This document shows positions 1-8,802 of a stretch of DNA of 64,000 bases, piece by piece (position 1 is the first letter of the stretch; each line of letters begins with the position of its first letter). The stretch lies in the NCBI GenBank assembly GCA_902770835.1, contig CACXUM010000002.1, positions 42,714 through 106,713 on the forward strand, read 5' to 3'. A model generated the notes under the pieces. It had not been told where the DNA came from. It worked only from the letters and a program-made list of their open reading frames with translations, and made no database searches. Origin of the DNA: an uncultured Bacteroidia bacterium (GTDB lineage: Bacteria; Bacteroidota; Bacteroidia; Bacteroidales; F082). Both the position numbers and the translations under genes were made by a program.

Positions 1-199
1 GCAAACGGTAAGTACCGTTGGCATCGGCAACAGCATAATACTGCGAGCCGGATGGCGTGTGAGTGGCAACAATCGTGGCACCCGGAAGGGTACTTCTGTT
101 GCTGTCCGTGATTTTTCCACTGATGCTCGAAGTGGTCACCTGGGCCATCAAGCTAATGGAGGCAATCAAAGCCACGAAAAAAGTAAGTAACTTTTTCAT
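1..199 (-). CDS. TonB-dependent receptor, N-terminal fragment (Oar-like, carboxypeptidase-regulatory-like domain)
   Basis: The minus strand reads from an ATG at 199 into the window edge without a stop (66 codons visible). It begins with a signal peptide of about 20 residues (MKKLLTFFVALIASISLMAQ), followed by the start of a carboxypeptidase-regulatory-like beta-sandwich: SGKITDSNRSTLPGATIV, then ATHTPSGSQYYAV and DANGTYR. That domain is typical at the N terminus of Oar-type TonB-dependent outer membrane receptors, which import substrates across the outer membrane using TonB/ExbBD energy. The receptor barrel lies outside the window, so the substrate cannot be named. The gene is divergent from the lipoprotein at 526. 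The family is well supported; the Oar subtype is inferred from the domain wording alone. Confidence 0.75.
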   Translation of the reverse strand, partial: MKKLLTFFVALIASISLMAQVTTSSISGKITDSNRSTLPGATIVATHTPSGSQYYAVADANGTYRL

Positions 200-281
200 A
201 AATAATAATTTAATGTTAATAATTAAGTTGATTGTATTGATTTTCTTTCTGTTACGTTTTCAAATTGGCCTATATAACCGT

Positions 282-290
282 GCAAAGATA
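282..290 (-). promoter_or_regulatory. Bacteroidota -7 box for the TonB receptor
   Basis: TATCTTTGC on the minus strand, 83 bases upstream of the start at 199. A TTG lies at a plausible -33 distance on the same strand. Confidence 0.6.
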
Positions 291-493
291 AGTCATTCCT
301 TTGAAATGCCAAGCCAATCTATTGAAAACAATTTCCAATTTTTTCTGAAAAGAAATCAACAAAGTTTGTTGATAACCCTTAATATTTTGATTCTGTTGGG
401 ATTGTAACTACCGTTTCGACAAATTTCGGCACAATTCCACTCCTTATATATTAATAACTCGCCTCTGATGACCATGCTATCATTTTTTTTCCC

Positions 494-501
494 TATTTTT
501 G
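494..501 (+). promoter_or_regulatory. Bacteroidota -7 box for the lipoprotein at 526
   Basis: TATTTTTG ends 24 bases before the ATG at 526. The 200-493 stretch otherwise holds only the divergent promoter of the TonB gene; no convincing gene was seen in it. Confidence 0.5.
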
Positions 502-525
502 AAGCCTGAAAAACACATTCAAGCC

Positions 526-897
526 ATGAACAAACTTTCAATAATTGCGATGCTGGCGGCCTTGTTGCTGAGTTTTTGCTCCTGTGGCCATCAGGCTTCC
601 AAGCAGTTCAAAGCGATGGAAGGAGAGGTTTCGTCCATCGAGAACAAGATGAATGAACTAACCGATTGCGACGACTTGCAAATGCTGAATTTCAGCATTT
701 TAGGCTTGCGTTCCGACTTGGACAACCTGATTCAGACCGCCGCGATTCCCGATGCCGAAATCACCAAAATAGACGAGATGCTGACCAATCTCGAAGCCGC
801 TTGGAGCGGAAAATGGGCCGCCCTCGAATGTGACCAAGTCGTTGACGATGGTGAAATGGACACCTCGGGCGAGGAAGAAGGCGCATATCCAGATTGA
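526..897 (+). CDS. Small predicted lipoprotein of unknown function
   Basis: A 123-residue protein. The start at 526 is preferred over an in-frame TTG at 499 because it puts a clean lipoprotein signal at the N terminus: a hydrophobic run and the lipobox LSFCSC, with Cys at about residue 18. The mature part is mostly helical and acidic, with an EGEVSSIENKMNEL heptad-like stretch and an Asp/Glu-rich tail. A mature protein anchored in the periplasm or outer membrane is expected. I do not recognise a domain family. It has its own promoter and stands 56 bases ahead of the next gene, which also has a promoter, so it is probably monocistronic. Confidence 0.65.
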   Translation: MNKLSIIAMLAALLLSFCSCGHQASKQFKAMEGEVSSIENKMNELTDCDDLQMLNFSILGLRSDLDNLIQTAAIPDAEITKIDEMLTNLEAAWSGKWAALECDQVVDDGEMDTSGEEEGAYPD

Positions 898-925
898 GAT
901 TTCCTTCTGGTAACGGAATTTTTGG

Positions 926-933
926 TATTTTTG
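926..933 (+). promoter_or_regulatory. Bacteroidota -7 box for the mutL-glmM operon
   Basis: TATTTTTG followed by C, 20 bases before the ATG at 954. No further promoter-like gap occurs until after 7563, so this probably drives the whole six-gene operon. Confidence 0.5.
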
Positions 934-953
934 CACCCGAAAATGATAGAATT

Positions 954-1262
954 ATGGCATTCTTTTATCGACATAACCCAAAGAAATTCAACTACAAACC
1001 TCGCTATTACGACCCCGAACAGCAGGCTTGGGAAGAAAAAAAGGCCGCTGCTGGCCTCGACTCGAAACTGACGCATGAAGAGTTGCTCAGAATGAAAATG
1101 AGGAAGAGTTGGGGCGTGGCCAAGGACGAGGAAAGCAAGGAAGAACAACGCGCCAAGTTGATTCGCCGAATCGTGTTGGGCGTGTTTGTGGCCTTCCTTT
1201 TCTATTTCGTTTTCTGCACGCCGCTGATGACCAACATCGTGCGCGGCCTGATGGGGAAATAA
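954..1262 (+). CDS. Small basic single-pass membrane protein, unknown function
   Basis: A 102-residue protein with a charged N-terminal half (an EEKKAAAG..KLTHEELL segment rich in Lys/Glu) and one membrane helix near the C terminus (IVLGVFVAFLFYFVFC). The positive residues just before the helix (KLIRR) suggest an N-in orientation. The ATG at 954 is chosen because a promoter box lies between it and the preceding gene. It ends 3 bases before mutL and appears to be the first gene of the mutL operon. No family is recognised; co-transcription with mutL is positional inference and does not prove a repair function. Confidence 0.6.
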   Translation: MAFFYRHNPKKFNYKPRYYDPEQQAWEEKKAAAGLDSKLTHEELLRMKMRKSWGVAKDEESKEEQRAKLIRRIVLGVFVAFLFYFVFCTPLMTNIVRGLMGK

Positions 1263-1265
1263 GGT

Positions 1266-3077
1266 ATGCTCGACATCATCAAATTGCTGCCCGACAGTGT
1301 AGCCAACCAGATTGCGGCAGGCGAGGTGATCCAGCGTCCTGCATCAGCCGTCAAGGAACTGATGGAGAACGCTTTGGATGCCGGTGCCACCCAAATAGAC
1401 TTGGTGGTGAAAGACGCTGGAAAGTCGATGATTATGGTCGTCGACAATGGTTGCGGCATGTCGGAAACCGATGCGCGGCTTTGCTTTGAGCGCCATGCCA
1501 CCTCGAAAATCAGCAAGGCTGAGGACTTGTTCGCCATCCGCACGATGGGCTTTCGTGGCGAGGCTTTGGCCAGCATTGCGGCCATCGCGCAGGTGGAACT
1601 GAAGACGAGGCGCAAAGAGGACGAAGTGGGCGTGAAGATTGTCAACGAAGGCTCAGTGGTCAAAGAGCAGAGCCTCGTGCCGATGCAACCGGGCACTACC
1701 TTCACGGTCAAGAACCTGTTTTTCAATGTGCCCGCAAGGCGCAATTTCCTCAAAACACCGCAATCGGAGTTTCGTCACATTGTTGAGGAGTTCACCCGCG
1801 TTTCGCTGATGAATCCCAACATCGGCTTCACCCTCACCAGCGACGGCAAGGAGGTGTACCACCTCTATCCGGGCAACCTCAAGCAGCGCATCATGGGCCT
1901 GTTTGGGAGCAATTACGAGGGTCGGTTGCTGCCCGTGCGCCAAGAAACCGAGCGCGTGCGCATTGATGGCTATATCGTCAAGGCGGAATATGCCAAAAAG
2001 ACCCGTGGCGAGCAGTATTTCTTTGTGAACAAGCGCTTTATCAAACATGCTTATCTGCATCACGCCATCGAGAACGCCTTTATGGAGATGATTCCCAAGG
2101 ACAGTTTTCCGGGCTATTTTCTCAATATTGAGGTCGACCCGTCGGACATCGACATCAACATCCATCCGACCAAGACGGAAGTCAACTTCTTGGATGTCAA
2201 GTTGGTGTATGCCATTCTTCATGCTGCCGTGCGCAAGGCTATCGGCCAGCATAACCTATCGCCGATGATTGATTTCAACGAATCGGCTGACTTGAACAAC
2301 GATTTTGGCACGGCAATGGGCATGTCTAATCCTTTGGCCATCCCCAATGTGCCCCTCGACCCGAATTTCAATCCGTTCAGCAAGGAACATGTGCCACGCG
2401 AAACGCATTGGGAAGGCTCGTATCAGCCGCAAAAAAACACAAATCCGGGCGATTGGCGCATCCTTTACGGCGAGCGCACCGACTTGCAAAATGCTTCCCT
2501 TGAACCGAAAGAAGAGTCGCAAAGCAATGCGCAGTATCTGCAAGTGAATCAATCCTATATCGTTACCACGGTGAAGTCGGGTTTGCTTGTCATCGACCAG
2601 CAGTTGGCCCATTCGCGGGTGCTTTTCGAGAAGTATCTGAAGGAGTTGGAGAACCATAGCGGCGTGTCGCAGCAGGAACTGTTTCCGCAGGCTTTGTCGC
2701 TCAATGTGAACGATGCCTCGCTGCTGAAGGAGATGCTACCCGAGTTGGAAAACCTTGGTTTCGCCTTGGAGCAGGCCAATCCGACCACTTTCATGATTAA
2801 CGGAACGCCCACCGATGCGGCGGGTTGTGATGCGGTGGCCTTGTTGGAAAAGATTTTGGACAACTATAAAATAAACCGCACCGATTTGCAGTTGGATAGG
2901 AAGTTGAATTTGGCCAAGACTTTGGCGGCGCAACTCTCCATCAAGCCGCAGACGAGGCTTTCGGAAATGGAGATGCAAAACCTTGTAGACCAATTGTTTG
3001 CCTGCAATGTAGCCGAGGTTGCGCCGAATGGCAAGAAAATATTTGTAATACTAAATATGGAGGAATTTTTCAAATGA
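1266..3077 (+). CDS. mutL: DNA mismatch repair protein MutL
   Basis: A 603-residue GHKL ATPase that couples MutS mismatch recognition to downstream repair. The N-terminal ATPase motifs are intact: ENALDAGA (Mg/ATP Asn), DNGCGM, and the lid TMGFRGEALASIAA, followed by the transducer domain with HPTKTEV. A variable linker covers roughly residues 340-430, then the C-terminal dimerisation domain. The C-terminal positions where endonuclease-type MutL carries DQHA(x)2E and CPHGRP read DQQLAHSR and APNGKKIF, so the nicking site looks absent (see findings). Stop and start overlap with the rhomboid gene downstream (ATGA), implying translational coupling. The family assignment is certain; loss of nuclease activity is inferred. 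Confidence 0.97.
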   Translation: MLDIIKLLPDSVANQIAAGEVIQRPASAVKELMENALDAGATQIDLVVKDAGKSMIMVVDNGCGMSETDARLCFERHATSKISKAEDLFAIRTMGFRGEALASIAAIAQVELKTRRKEDEVGVKIVNEGSVVKEQSLVPMQPGTTFTVKNLFFNVPARRNFLKTPQSEFRHIVEEFTRVSLMNPNIGFTLTSDGKEVYHLYPGNLKQRIMGLFGSNYEGRLLPVRQETERVRIDGYIVKAEYAKKTRGEQYFFVNKRFIKHAYLHHAIENAFMEMIPKDSFPGYFLNIEVDPSDIDINIHPTKTEVNFLDVKLVYAILHAAVRKAIGQHNLSPMIDFNESADLNNDFGTAMGMSNPLAIPNVPLDPNFNPFSKEHVPRETHWEGSYQPQKNTNPGDWRILYGERTDLQNASLEPKEESQSNAQYLQVNQSYIVTTVKSGLLVIDQQLAHSRVLFEKYLKELENHSGVSQQELFPQALSLNVNDASLLKEMLPELENLGFALEQANPTTFMINGTPTDAAGCDAVALLEKILDNYKINRTDLQLDRKLNLAKTLAAQLSIKPQTRLSEMEMQNLVDQLFACNVAEVAPNGKKIFVILNMEEFFK

Positions 3078-4000
3078 ACGAACAATACAGTCCAACGGGA
3101 TTCAGGCTGTTGCCTACGATAGTCAAGCACCTGTTGATTATCAATGTTTTGATGTATTTGGCCACTGTCACCTTGACCCGTTTCAACATTGACCTAACCA
3201 GACTTCTCGGCCTGCATTTCTTCAAAGCCAGCGATTTCAGGATTTACCAGTTGCTCACCTACATGTTCATGCATGGCAATTTCGGGCATCTGTTTTTCAA
3301 CATGTTCGCGCTGTGGATGTTCGGCAACACGCTCGAAAACATCTGGGGCTCAAAGCGTTTCCTGTTGTTCTACATGGTTTGCGGCATTGGGGCGGGCCTG
3401 TGTCAGGAGTTGGTGCAATACATCCAATATGCCTCCTCTTTGGCCGATTATGCCAATGTGAACTTGGGCGGACGAATCGTTCCGATGGACGCTTACCTGA
3501 ACATGATGACCACCGTGGGCGCATCGGGAGCCATCTACGGCCTGCTGTTGGCTTTCGGCATGATGTTCCCTAACTCGATGATTTACTTGTATTTCCTCTT
3601 TCCCATCAAGGCCAAGTGGTTCGTCATCGGGTATGCTGTCATTGAATTGTTCAGCGGACTTTCGGGAGCCAGTAATGTGGCGCATTTCGCCCACCTTGGT
3701 GGCATGTTGTTCGGCCTGTTGCTGATTCTGTATTGGAGGAAAAACCCCGCTGGTCCCAACAAGAATTTCAGGAAATGGAAGGAGATTTTTGAATCGTGGA
3801 AACGCAAGTCGCAGACGAAATACACGCCTTACAAGGAAGTCAAGGACGAGCCTCGGGTGCCGCGCAACGATGGCGAATATAATCGCCAAAAGGCTGAAAG
3901 AGAGCGTGATGTGGATGCCATCTTGGACAAGATTTCAAAAAATGGCTATGCCAGTTTGACGCAAGAAGAAAAAGAGTTTTTGTTCAAAAACAGCAAATGA
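3074..4000 (+). CDS. Rhomboid family intramembrane serine protease
   Basis: A 308-residue polytopic membrane protein. It shows HGNFGHLFFNM (the HxxxHxxxN signature of the loop-1/TM2 region), the catalytic serine motif VGASGAIYG (GASG) and the catalytic histidine in NVAHFAHLGG. Six or so hydrophobic helices cover residues 15-215. The soluble C-terminal tail (about residues 216-308) is highly charged and ends in a short helical module containing ILDKISKNGYASLT, often seen at the end of Bacteroidota rhomboids. Rhomboids cleave membrane-spanning substrates within the bilayer; the substrate here is unknown. Overlaps mutL by 4 bases and sits 1 base before the next gene, within the operon. Confidence 0.93.
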   Translation: MNEQYSPTGFRLLPTIVKHLLIINVLMYLATVTLTRFNIDLTRLLGLHFFKASDFRIYQLLTYMFMHGNFGHLFFNMFALWMFGNTLENIWGSKRFLLFYMVCGIGAGLCQELVQYIQYASSLADYANVNLGGRIVPMDAYLNMMTTVGASGAIYGLLLAFGMMFPNSMIYLYFLFPIKAKWFVIGYAVIELFSGLSGASNVAHFAHLGGMLFGLLLILYWRKNPAGPNKNFRKWKEIFESWKRKSQTKYTPYKEVKDEPRVPRNDGEYNRQKAERERDVDAILDKISKNGYASLTQEEKEFLFKNSK

Positions 4001-4001
4001 C

Positions 4002-5153
4002 ATGGAAAGGAGAGAAAGAGGGTTTTTCGGCAGGTTGTTGGTCTTTTTCTTGACCTTTTTTGCCCTTATTGGCATAGTGGCTATGGCTTTATGTGTCATT
4101 AATCCTTACATTAATCCAAAGCACTTTGTTTGGACTTCGTTTTTCGGACTTGCGTTTTGGGTGATTTTTATTTATAATGTGCTGATTTTTTTGTTTTTGG
4201 TTCTATTATGGTCAAAAAAAGCCTGGATAGCAGTGTTGGCATTGTTGGTTTCCATTCCCGGTTTCAATAAGTCGTTTTCTTTTGGGAGCAAGAAAAGTGC
4301 TGATGACAGCATTCGGATAATGAGTTACAATTTACACAATTTTGACCATTTTGATGGAAAAACGGACAAGGAGAGTTTTGCTTATCATGTGATTAATATG
4401 ATTCGCGATCAAGCTCCCGATATTCTTTGCTGTCAAGAGTTTATGGGCTTCAAATCTAAGGTAACCAGACAACAATGTATTTACGACTTTGCAAAAGATG
4501 CTGGCTTTCAGTATGTATATTTTAATAAAAAGAGCAATTACGGAGGTAATGTCATCTTTTCAAAGTATCCAGTTGTAAAAGTGACAGAGGATTCTGGATT
4601 TGGTGAAGAGAATACTTATGGCATAATGGTTGAAGTGGATGCTGGAGCTAAGGGCAAATTCCATGTCGCCAATGTGCATTTGCTTTCATATAAAATTACA
4701 GATGATGAAATTGACATTTTGATGAGTTCGTCAGAACGACAGAATAAGTTAGATACTATAGGAAAGACCATTCTCCATAAGTTGGGTTATGCCTTCCAAC
4801 GCCGAAGTGAAGAACTTGTTAAAGTACTTGAAGGAATGCCGCCTGTTGAGGGGCCTATCATCATGTGTGGCGACTTCAACGAGCCTCCGCTTTCCTACAA
4901 TTATCGACAATTGCAAAAGGCTGGTTTTGTGGACACTTTCACCAAGGTAGGGCGCGGCATCAAGCCGACTTACGCGGGCAAGTTGCCGTTGTTGCGCATC
5001 GACTATATCTGGGCAAACAAGGGTGTTGTCCCCCTCAATTTCAAGCGTTGCCGCTTCAAGGCATCCGACCATTACCCCATTCTTTTGGATTTTTCCATCA
5101 ATCCTGAAAACCAATCAGTTAATAATCTTAATCAAACAACAAATACGCTATGA
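4002..5153 (+). CDS. Membrane-anchored endonuclease/exonuclease/phosphatase (EEP) family protein
   Basis: A 383-residue protein with two or three N-terminal membrane helices (about residues 10-90) and a C-terminal EEP domain: IRIMSYNLHNF at its start, the metal-binding Glu in CCQEFMG, the catalytic GDFNEPP and the closing SDHYPILL motif. EEP enzymes hydrolyse phosphodiester or phosphomonoester bonds in DNA, RNA, lipids or inositol phosphates. The membrane tether with an extracytoplasmic-looking catalytic domain resembles Bacteroidota EEP proteins of unknown substrate. Its last bases overlap the glmM start (ATGA). Family certain, substrate unknown. Confidence 0.88.
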   Translation: MERRERGFFGRLLVFFLTFFALIGIVAMALCVINPYINPKHFVWTSFFGLAFWVIFIYNVLIFLFLVLLWSKKAWIAVLALLVSIPGFNKSFSFGSKKSADDSIRIMSYNLHNFDHFDGKTDKESFAYHVINMIRDQAPDILCCQEFMGFKSKVTRQQCIYDFAKDAGFQYVYFNKKSNYGGNVIFSKYPVVKVTEDSGFGEENTYGIMVEVDAGAKGKFHVANVHLLSYKITDDEIDILMSSSERQNKLDTIGKTILHKLGYAFQRRSEELVKVLEGMPPVEGPIIMCGDFNEPPLSYNYRQLQKAGFVDTFTKVGRGIKPTYAGKLPLLRIDYIWANKGVVPLNFKRCRFKASDHYPILLDFSINPENQSVNNLNQTTNTL

Positions 5154-6535
5154 CCCTTATTAAATCCATATCCGGCATTCGTGGTACCATTGGCGGCCAG
5201 CCGGGCGACAACCTCACGCCAATCGACATGGTGAAATTCACCGCTGCATTCGTAAAATTCGTCCAGCATCATAAGGGAGTTAAACGCCCGAAAATCGTGG
5301 TCGGTCGCGATGCACGCCTTTCGGGATTCCTTGTGAATCAGGTGGTTTGCGGCACTTTGCAGGCTATGGGTGCCGATGTGCTTGACATTGGATTGAGCAC
5401 TACACCCACCACTGAAATTGCAGTGACAGGCTTGAAAGCCGATGCTGGCATTATCCTTACGGCCAGCCACAATCCAGCGCAATGGAACGCCCTGAAACTT
5501 TTGAACGAAAAGGGCGAGTTCATTTCCGCCGCAGAAGGGGCTTGGCTGCTTGACGTGGCTGCCAAGGACGATTTCGACTTCGTTCCGATTGAGGAAATCG
5601 GTAGTTATCAGCAAGTTGACGGTTGGATGGACAAGCATGTCGACATGGTTTGCCAACTGCCTTTGGTCAACAAGGAGGTGATTGCCAAGGCCAACTTCAA
5701 AGTGGCCGTGGATGCGGTCAACTCGACGGGCGGCATTGCCATCCCGAAGATGTTGCGTGCCCTCGGTGTGAAGGAAGTCTTGGAACTTAATTGCGAGCCG
5801 ACGGGCAAATTCGCTCACACGCCTGAGCCTTTGGCCCAAAACCTGACCGACATCTGCCGCTATGTCAAGGAACAAGGATGCGATTTCGGTGTGGTCGTCG
5901 ACCCCGATGTTGACCGCCTTGTTTTCGTCAAGGAAGATGGTGAATTGTTCGGCGAGGAATATACTTTAGTTTCCGTGGCCGATTTCATTCTGAAGCATAC
6001 CCCCGGCTCGACGGTGAGCAACCTTTCTTCAACCCGCGCTTTAAGAGATGTGACGCAAAAGCATGGCCAACAGTACTTTGCTGCTGCCGTGGGCGAAGTG
6101 AATGTGGTGGAAAAAATGAAGGAAGTCGGTGCTGTTATCGGTGGCGAGGGCAACGGAGGCGTGATTTATCCCGAGTTGCACTATGGCCGCGATGCACTCG
6201 TCGGCACGGCTTTGTTCTTGACGCAATTGGCCGAAAAGAAGGTGAAATGCTCCGAACTGAAAAAGGAATATCCCGCCTATTTCATGTCGAAGAACAAGAT
6301 CCAACTCACGCCTTCGACCGATGTGGACGGTATCTTGGCCAAGTTCGCCGAAAAGTTCAAGAACGAGAAAGTGACCACCATCGATGGCGTGAAAATCGAC
6401 TTCGAGGAAGGTTGGGTGCATCTGCGCAAGTCGAACACAGAACCCATCATCCGTATCTATTCCGAAGGCAAGACAGAGGCCGAGGCCGACCGTTTCGCCA
6501 ACATGATTTTGGAGGAAGCGAAAAAGATGGTGTGA
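5150..6535 (+). CDS. glmM: Phosphoglucosamine mutase (phosphohexomutase family)
   Basis: A 461-residue alpha-D-phosphohexomutase. It contains the phosphoserine loop TASHNPAQWNALK, the Mg-binding DPDVDRL, the sugar-binding GGEGNGGVIYP and the phosphate-binding RKSNTEPIIRIYSEG. In Bacteroidota this length and motif set corresponds to GlmM, which converts glucosamine-6-P to glucosamine-1-P for UDP-GlcNAc and thus peptidoglycan and LPS. A phosphomannomutase/phosphoglucomutase role cannot be excluded, because the sugar-specificity loop GEGNGG fits GlmM best but is not decisive. Coupled by a 4-base overlap to the gene before and a 1-base overlap (TGATG) to the gene after. Confidence 0.85.
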   Translation: MTLIKSISGIRGTIGGQPGDNLTPIDMVKFTAAFVKFVQHHKGVKRPKIVVGRDARLSGFLVNQVVCGTLQAMGADVLDIGLSTTPTTEIAVTGLKADAGIILTASHNPAQWNALKLLNEKGEFISAAEGAWLLDVAAKDDFDFVPIEEIGSYQQVDGWMDKHVDMVCQLPLVNKEVIAKANFKVAVDAVNSTGGIAIPKMLRALGVKEVLELNCEPTGKFAHTPEPLAQNLTDICRYVKEQGCDFGVVVDPDVDRLVFVKEDGELFGEEYTLVSVADFILKHTPGSTVSNLSSTRALRDVTQKHGQQYFAAAVGEVNVVEKMKEVGAVIGGEGNGGVIYPELHYGRDALVGTALFLTQLAEKKVKCSELKKEYPAYFMSKNKIQLTPSTDVDGILAKFAEKFKNEKVTTIDGVKIDFEEGWVHLRKSNTEPIIRIYSEGKTEAEADRFANMILEEAKKMV

Positions 6536-7563
6536 TGAAACGAGGATTTGGAAGCGACAACCATTCGGGCGTGTGTCCCGAGGTTTTGGAAGCCATCGCC
6601 CGCGTGAACACGGAACATGCTGTGGCATACGGCGATGACGAATATTGCGCTGCAACTGAACAAAAGTTCAAGCAACAGTTTGGCGAGCAGGCTCGTGTGT
6701 TCTTTGCCTTCAACGGAACGGGCTGCAACACCCTTTGCATTGATGCGATGGCCCATTCACATGAGGCAGTGGTGTGTGCAGAATCCGCACATATCAATGT
6801 GGACGAATGTGGCGCACCCCAGCGCATTGTGGGTTGCCGCCTGCTGACGGTGGCCACGCCCGACGGCAAAATGACGCCCGAATTAATAAAGACCCGCTTG
6901 CACGGCTTCGGCTTTGAGCACCACTCGCAGCCGAAAGTGATTTCCATCACCCAACCGACAGAGTTAGGCACTTTGTACACTTTGGACGAAATTAAAGCCA
7001 TCGTGGGCTTGGCACGAGAATACAACATGTATGTCCATATCGACGGTGCTCGTTTGGGCAATGCTGCTGTGGCCTTAGGTTGTTCTTTCAAAGAGATGAC
7101 CACCGACCTTGGCGTGGATGCTGTTTCGTTTGGTGGCACCAAGAACGGCCTAATGATGGGGGAGGCGGTGGTGCTTTTGAACCCCGACCTTTGCCCTGAG
7201 TTCAAATACCGTCGCAAACAGGCCATGCAACTTTGCTCGAAGATGCGATTTATAGCGGCCCAGTTTGATGCCTATTTCGAGAACGACCTTTGGAAGCGCA
7301 ATGCCGAGCACAGCAATCGCATGGCGCAAAAACTCTATCAAGCCGTGAAGGACATCCCCGGCTTGAAAGTGGTTTATCCCGTTCAAGCCAATGGTGTGTT
7401 CGCCCAGTTGCCCCGCAAGGTCTGGAAGGAACTGCAAAACCATTACTTTTTCTATGATTGGGACGAGGATGCAGATGTCGTCCGCTGGATGTGCGCTTTT
7501 GACACTACTGAAGGGGATATTCGGGATTTCGTTGAGAAACTCAGAGAACTGATGGATAAGTAA
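6535..7563 (+). CDS. ltaE: Low-specificity L-threonine aldolase (PLP enzyme)
   Basis: A 342-residue fold-type I PLP enzyme that cleaves L-threonine or L-allo-threonine to glycine and acetaldehyde. Visible features are the N-terminal SDNHSGVCPEVL, the cofactor Asp in HIDGARLGNA, and the PLP lysine in VSFGGTKNGLMMG. The start is taken at the ATG overlapping the glmM stop by one base; a longer open frame upstream in the same frame runs antiparallel to nothing useful and overlaps glmM heavily. The gene is the last of the operon starting at 954. Assignment rests on family motifs; stereospecificity is not readable. Confidence 0.9.
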   Translation: MKRGFGSDNHSGVCPEVLEAIARVNTEHAVAYGDDEYCAATEQKFKQQFGEQARVFFAFNGTGCNTLCIDAMAHSHEAVVCAESAHINVDECGAPQRIVGCRLLTVATPDGKMTPELIKTRLHGFGFEHHSQPKVISITQPTELGTLYTLDEIKAIVGLAREYNMYVHIDGARLGNAAVALGCSFKEMTTDLGVDAVSFGGTKNGLMMGEAVVLLNPDLCPEFKYRRKQAMQLCSKMRFIAAQFDAYFENDLWKRNAEHSNRMAQKLYQAVKDIPGLKVVYPVQANGVFAQLPRKVWKELQNHYFFYDWDEDADVVRWMCAFDTTEGDIRDFVEKLRELMDK

Positions 7564-7736
7564 TAATACTCTGTAAATCAATTGATTTTATTAGTTTTTA
7601 AAAAGAAGAGGCAGATGAAGTTGCCCTGTCTTAATTGTATTCCTGTTTTCCACGTTTTTGGTAATGTTGCCAAAAATGGTTGGTGACGAAGGTCAAAAAG
7701 CGACAAAATAAAATAGGCGAGATAAGTCAAAAAGCG

Positions 7737-7745
7737 TATCTTTGC
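7737..7745 (+). promoter_or_regulatory. -7 box of a transposase remnant
   Basis: TATCTTTGC directly followed by AGC-ATG. The start codon lies 4 bases after the box, so any transcript would be nearly leaderless. The intact-start copy at 63033 has the same arrangement. Confidence 0.5.
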
Positions 7746-7748
7746 AGC

Positions 7749-7942
7749 ATGTTTGTACGTCGCAAGGTCAACAAGTCGGGCAGTACCAGCGTCCATGTGT
7801 TGGACAAGAGCGGGGGTGGAGATTGTGTCGTGTGCAGTCTCGGATCAGCAAGTAAGGAATGGGAAATCTAGCGTCTTGAGGCTAAAGGGAGGCAATCTGT
7901 CAAGGAACACAGCCACCCCGAGCTTCCCCTTTTCGGGCCAAG
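7749..7942 (+). pseudogene. IS1634-like transposase, 5' remnant with internal stop
   Basis: Begins MFVRRKVNKSGSTSV and continues with a reading frame that matches, residue for residue over most of its length, the N terminus of the transposase fragment at 63033 (minus strand). An amber codon at 7869-7871 replaces the Arg codon of the other copy. After the stop the same frame resumes with RLEAKGRQSVKEHSHPELP, and homology ends near LPLFG at about 7942, where the sequence runs into the downstream end of the SPFH gene. No other part of the element or a terminal repeat is evident. It is a dead fragment left by insertion and deletion. The IS1634 family name is by recognition of the N-terminal sequence and is moderately sure. 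Confidence 0.75.
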
Positions 7943-7962
7943 CGCGATGAAAGTGACTTGAA

Positions 7963-8778
7963 TCACTTCAGATCAATAAACGGCACCGAATTGCCCAACA
8001 TATATTGTGGCAGTTTGCCGTCCCATTTCTGCACGGCTTCATAGTTCACGAGCTTGGGGTTGCTTTCCAAAGCGGCGGCCTTGATGCTCATGGCCTCGGC
8101 CTCGGCTTCGGCCTTGATTTTCGTCTGCTTGGCCTGCTCCTCCACTTGGATGGTCACGTTCTTGGCTTTCAATGCGTTCTGTTCGGCCACTTGCTTTTCC
8201 TTGATGGCGGTCTCGAAGTCGTCGTCAAAGTCGATATTCACCAATTGGAACTGGATGTTCATAAAGTAATTGCTGTCCAAGGTCTCACGCAGTTGCTGCT
8301 CGATTTGACGGCGCACGGCATCACGGTTTTCGACGATTTCGGTGGCGGCGAAGTTGCCGAACGACTCTTTCATTGCCGAGCGGATGAAGGGCACCACGAT
8401 ACGGTTGTGGTAGTCGTCGCCGACGTTCTTCATCAGTTTGCTCACGTTCTCGCGCACGAGGTCATAATTGATGGTGTATTCCACCTCGGAGGTCTGCACG
8501 TCGCGGGTGTAGCTGTCCTCCTTGCCGTCGTGTTTTTTCTGCTGCACGTTCACGCGCTTGATGGTCTGGATGAACGGAATCTTCATGTGCAAGCCGTCCT
8601 CGATGACCTCGTCGCTCATCTTGCCGAAGGTGGACAGCACGCCGCGCTCCGACGAGCGGATGGTGTAGAACGAGGAGAAGAATACCAAGATGGCCAAAAG
8701 TGCCAAAACGCTCCAAAGGATATAGCGTCCGATTTTCTTTTTGTTTGGATTGATGTTGATGTTGTAAGGCTGGTTCAT
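7963..8778 (-). CDS. Prohibitin/SPFH-domain membrane protein
   Basis: A 271-residue protein with one N-terminal membrane helix (IGRYILWSVLALLAILVFF) and an SPFH (band 7) domain starting at RSSERGVLSTFGKM, with GLHMKIPFIQ typical of prohibitin-like proteins, followed by a helical, Ala/Glu/Lys-rich C-terminal half that should form a coiled coil for oligomerisation. Such proteins form large membrane-associated rings or cages and affect membrane organisation or protease regulation. The ATG at 8778 is chosen because the longer open frame would run through the -7 box at 8803-8811. Monocistronic. Family sure, cellular role not. Confidence 0.88.
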   Translation of the reverse strand: MNQPYNININPNKKKIGRYILWSVLALLAILVFFSSFYTIRSSERGVLSTFGKMSDEVIEDGLHMKIPFIQTIKRVNVQQKKHDGKEDSYTRDVQTSEVEYTINYDLVRENVSKLMKNVGDDYHNRIVVPFIRSAMKESFGNFAATEIVENRDAVRRQIEQQLRETLDSNYFMNIQFQLVNIDFDDDFETAIKEKQVAEQNALKAKNVTIQVEEQAKQTKIKAEAEAEAMSIKAAALESNPKLVNYEAVQKWDGKLPQYMLGNSVPFIDLK

Positions 8779-8802
8779 TTTGCTGATGTTTTTAATGTTT
8801 GC

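Noticed and set aside
63-407. Plus-strand 114-residue open frame at the left edge
   Set aside because: It is the shadow of the TonB receptor start on the other strand and runs through the intergenic promoter; composition is not protein-like.
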